Source: CANKJK01 sp964400405
Lineage (GTDB): Bacteria > Acidobacteriota > Vicinamibacteria > Vicinamibacterales > UBA2999
DNA: 8,941 nucleotides
Direction: 5' to 3'
Assembly: GCA_964400405.1 (NCBI GenBank)
Contig: CAYNUO010000102.1
Coordinates: 1-8,941 of the forward strand
The translations under genes were made by a program, and so were the position numbers. The notes beneath the pieces were generated by a model. The model had not been told where the DNA came from. It saw only the letters and a program-made list of their open reading frames with translations, and did no database searches. Below are positions 6,899 to 8,941 of the stretch, piece by piece. The number at the start of each line of letters is the position of its first letter. Position 1 is the first letter of the stretch.

Positions 6899-8665
6899 GT
6901 GCCGAGTCAGACCGTCCCCCGCCCCTTCGTTCTTGCCCTGACCGTCCTCGCCGTTCTTGCCGCCCTGCCGGCCTGGGCGCAGAACTCCGTCGAGTGCCGC
7001 TCCCGGGACGGCCACGACAACAACCGCACCCAGCACACGCTGACGGTCGACCCTACCAGCCCGTCGACCGTCTGGCTCGGCGTGGAGTACGGGGGCGTGT
7101 TCCGGTCCATCAATGGCGGCGATACCTGGGCCCGGGCCGACACCGGCATTGCGGGTTATCCCGATGCATTGACCGGGGAGCGGTGCATCCAGGAGATGGG
7201 ACGGATCGTCGTCCACCCGCTCAACCCCCAGCATCTCCTGATGAGCCGTGTGGACTCGCCCGGCACCATCGACATGAACATCTCGCAGAACGCGGGTGTG
7301 TGGGAAACCGTGGATGGTGGAGCATCCTGGCGACAGCTCATCAAGCCCGGCATGAACGCCAGCGGAAGCAAGGCGACGGTGCTCAAGCCGGGCGGCGTCA
7401 TCTATCACGGCGTCAACAACAACAAGGCCTCCTGGGGTGGCGCCCCGGCCGACCTCTACAACACCGTCGGCATCCTGTATCACTCTGCTGACGGCGGGGC
7501 GACGTGGCGGGAGTTGCCGACCGGCGCGCCTGAGGGCCTGCGCGCGATCGGCGTGTGGGTGAACCCGGCCGACCCCGCGCACCTGTGGCTCGTCGTACTC
7601 TTCGCGCCCGGGCAGGACCGGCTGCGCGCGGACCTGCAGTGGGTCTACCTCGAGTCGCGCGACGCAGGGACGACGTGGACGCGCGGCGACAGCCGGTTCC
7701 CGGCCGATGCCCGCATTCCCGCCGACGCGGCTGTCTCCACACGGGATTTCAGCCACCGGTTCCTCGGGACCCTGGCCCTGGAAGGTGAACAGTCCTCCTT
7801 CGTGACACTGGACGGCGGCTCGACCTGGCAGAAGACCAGCCCGCACCTGTTCACGGCGCGGTACGACCCGCACGACGCGACCGGAATGCGCCTGCTTGGC
7901 TATGCGCCGTACGCCGGCGACCCGGGCCTGTACGAGAGCCGGAACGGCGGTGTGACCTGGACGCGGCTCGCGAACACGCCGTCGGAGGTCGATCACCAGT
8001 CGAACTTCGGTGTCCGGATCACCGAGATTGTCTGGCACCCGACGGATCCGAACACGGTGTACATGTCCGCCAGCGGCGGCTACGCGTGGAAGTCCGTGGA
8101 CGCCGGCCGCACCTGGCGCACGATCTTCACGGTCGAACAGATGCGCGCCGTGACCGAGACGGTGACAACGGCCGGGCGTCCAGTGCTCTCCCACCCGTTC
8201 GTGTCGCCGGAATCAGCCGTCGCTTTCTACGTGTTCGGGACGACGCTGCCCTCGGGCGTGCAGAATCCCACGTTCGAGATCGAGACAGCCGGCCCTGGCG
8301 TGCCGGTGTACGCGGCGAGCGAGGGGCTCGTCGTGAACGTGGCGCCCACCTCGCAGGGCGATTCCGCCGTGTTCGTGCTGCCGTCCGAGAACAGTCCGTG
8401 GGAGATTGCCTACGACCACATCCGTGACGTGGCCGTCCAGCGCGGACAGCGTGTGCAGCCTGGAACGCTCCTCGGCACCGTGGGCGTGATCGGGAACGGC
8501 CGCGGACGGACCGAGCTGCAAATCAACTACATGCCCGCCGAGCCCACGCTGGCTTACTGTCCACTGCTGTTCGGCACGCAGGCATTCAACGAGCCGCTTG
8601 TCACAGCGGCAGTTCGCGTCAACGGCAGCGCGACGGTGTGTGCCGCGCCAGCGGTCGTACCGTAG
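6899..8665 (+). CDS. Secreted seven-Asp-box beta-propeller with M23-like C-terminal domain
   Basis: The 588-residue exported protein starts at the GTG at 6899, chosen because AGGA lies just upstream and the signal peptide follows (hydrophobic core FVLALTVLAVLAALPAWAQ at 10-28). Seven Asp-box (BNR) motifs of the form S/T-x-D/N-x-G-x-T/S-W end at Trp77, 144, 203, 260, 310, 354 and 406, spaced 44-67 residues apart. This fits a sortilin/YCF48/VPS10-type propeller. The first and sixth have Asn in place of Asp. From about 465 a second domain resembles the M23 peptidase/hybrid fold: GVPVYAASEGLVVNV (467-481), YDHIRDVAVQRGQ (505-517) and VQPGTLLGTVG (519-529). The zinc ligands are absent, with the usual HxH replaced by TELQI. 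Four Cys (33, 96, 554, 581) could form disulfides. It is probably a binding or scaffold protein at the cell surface; the ligand is unknown. Confidence 0.85.
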   Translation: MPSQTVPRPFVLALTVLAVLAALPAWAQNSVECRSRDGHDNNRTQHTLTVDPTSPSTVWLGVEYGGVFRSINGGDTWARADTGIAGYPDALTGERCIQEMGRIVVHPLNPQHLLMSRVDSPGTIDMNISQNAGVWETVDGGASWRQLIKPGMNASGSKATVLKPGGVIYHGVNNNKASWGGAPADLYNTVGILYHSADGGATWRELPTGAPEGLRAIGVWVNPADPAHLWLVVLFAPGQDRLRADLQWVYLESRDAGTTWTRGDSRFPADARIPADAAVSTRDFSHRFLGTLALEGEQSSFVTLDGGSTWQKTSPHLFTARYDPHDATGMRLLGYAPYAGDPGLYESRNGGVTWTRLANTPSEVDHQSNFGVRITEIVWHPTDPNTVYMSASGGYAWKSVDAGRTWRTIFTVEQMRAVTETVTTAGRPVLSHPFVSPESAVAFYVFGTTLPSGVQNPTFEIETAGPGVPVYAASEGLVVNVAPTSQGDSAVFVLPSENSPWEIAYDHIRDVAVQRGQRVQPGTLLGTVGVIGNGRGRTELQINYMPAEPTLAYCPLLFGTQAFNEPLVTAAVRVNGSATVCAAPAVVP

Positions 8666-8714
8666 ATTCCGATACAGACCGGCCCGGCGCCGCCTTGATA
8701 CTCTTCGGGGCGCC

Positions 8715-8941
8715 ATGGCCGACCAGCACCCCGAGATCGCGGACCTCCTCAAGGAAGACCGCCGCTTCCCACCCGCCGCCGCGTTCGCCGCAGCCGCGGG
8801 CATCAACGACCCGCAGATTTACGACCGTGCCGCCGCCGATCCGGAAGCGTTCTGGGCCGAGGCGGCGCGCGAGCTCGAGTGGTTCTCGCCCTGGACGCAG
8901 GTGCTGGACTGGAAGCCGCCGCACGCGAAGTGGTTCGTCGG
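8715..8941 (+). CDS. acsA: Acetyl-CoA synthetase, N-terminal part (cut by window end)
   Basis: The first 75 codons of an AMP-forming acetate-CoA ligase are visible. This cytoplasmic enzyme activates acetate to acetyl-CoA through acetyl-AMP. The N-terminal ACAS_N cap is recognisable: DPEAFWAEAARELEWFSPW at about 45-63, followed by VLDWKPPHAKWFVG at the window edge, the point where family members continue into the substrate-entry region. The full enzyme is usually about 650 residues, so nearly 90% lies outside the window. The ATG at 8715 is preceded by CGGGG at a suitable distance. It starts 49 bases after the propeller stop; this short spacer contains TTGATACT, a possible -10, but no clear paired -35. 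The adenylate-forming motifs and the regulatory acetylated Lys are not visible here, so the call rests on the N-terminal cap alone. Confidence 0.85.
   Translation, partial: MADQHPEIADLLKEDRRFPPAAAFAAAAGINDPQIYDRAAADPEAFWAEAARELEWFSPWTQVLDWKPPHAKWFV

Noticed and set aside
6749..8194. Very long open frame antisense to the propeller gene (481 codons)
   Set aside because: Its composition is Arg, Ala, Gly, Pro and His rich with no domain, as expected antisense to a GC-rich gene. The plus strand has a signal peptide, seven Asp-boxes and a ribosome binding site.
8160..8665. Active M23 metallopeptidase
   Set aside because: The fold signatures are present but the His/Asp zinc ligands and the HxH motif are missing, so a catalytic call is not supported.

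Overview
The window is high-GC bacterial DNA with GC-biased third codon positions, short spacers and GTG starts on some genes. A DUF5916-type outer-membrane protein, a secreted Asp-box (BNR) propeller protein, and an inositol-3-phosphate synthase of the roughly 430-residue Bacteroidetes/Acidobacteria kind together suggest Acidobacteriota (perhaps Vicinamibacteria) or a similar Gram-negative soil lineage. This placement is inference from protein resemblance; there is no rRNA or marker gene in the window.

Layout. (1) Bases 1-114 fold into a long interrupted hairpin, apparently in the leader of a minus-strand gene that lies off the left edge. (2) Minus strand: a secreted two-BON-domain protein (186-725), a 283-base spacer holding a 120-nt inverted-repeat element (861-980), then a ZIP metal transporter (1009-1749) and a methyltransferase-like protein (1752-2330) that form a tight two-gene unit. 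(3) Plus strand, diverging from the methyltransferase: inositol-3-phosphate synthase (2364-3677), apparently with a leaderless GTG start under an extended -10 promoter, followed 13 bases later by a second, unusual methyltransferase-like protein (3691-4662). (4) Two broken genes back to back: the C-terminal part of a DUF5916 protein on the minus strand (4710 to about 6190) and the last 83 codons of a TauE/SafE permease on the plus strand (about 6184-6432). They meet within a few bases of each other, which looks like an inversion breakpoint or an assembly or read chimera. (5) A 63-residue membrane protein (6552-6743, minus), a secreted seven-Asp-box propeller with a metal-site-less M23-like tail (6899-8665, plus), and the start of acetyl-CoA synthetase (8715 onward, cut by the window edge).

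How the genes work together. Inositol-3-phosphate synthase and its partner very likely share a transcript and may make a modified inositol product. The divergent methyltransferase-like gene shares the same AT-rich promoter core. The remaining genes are ordinary housekeeping or envelope genes with no visible pathway link. The points most worth a second look are the minus-strand structured element at 861-980, whose imperfect pairs are nearly all G-U wobbles on the minus strand only; the related hairpin at 1-114; the synthase-partner pair; and the double-truncation junction near 6185.
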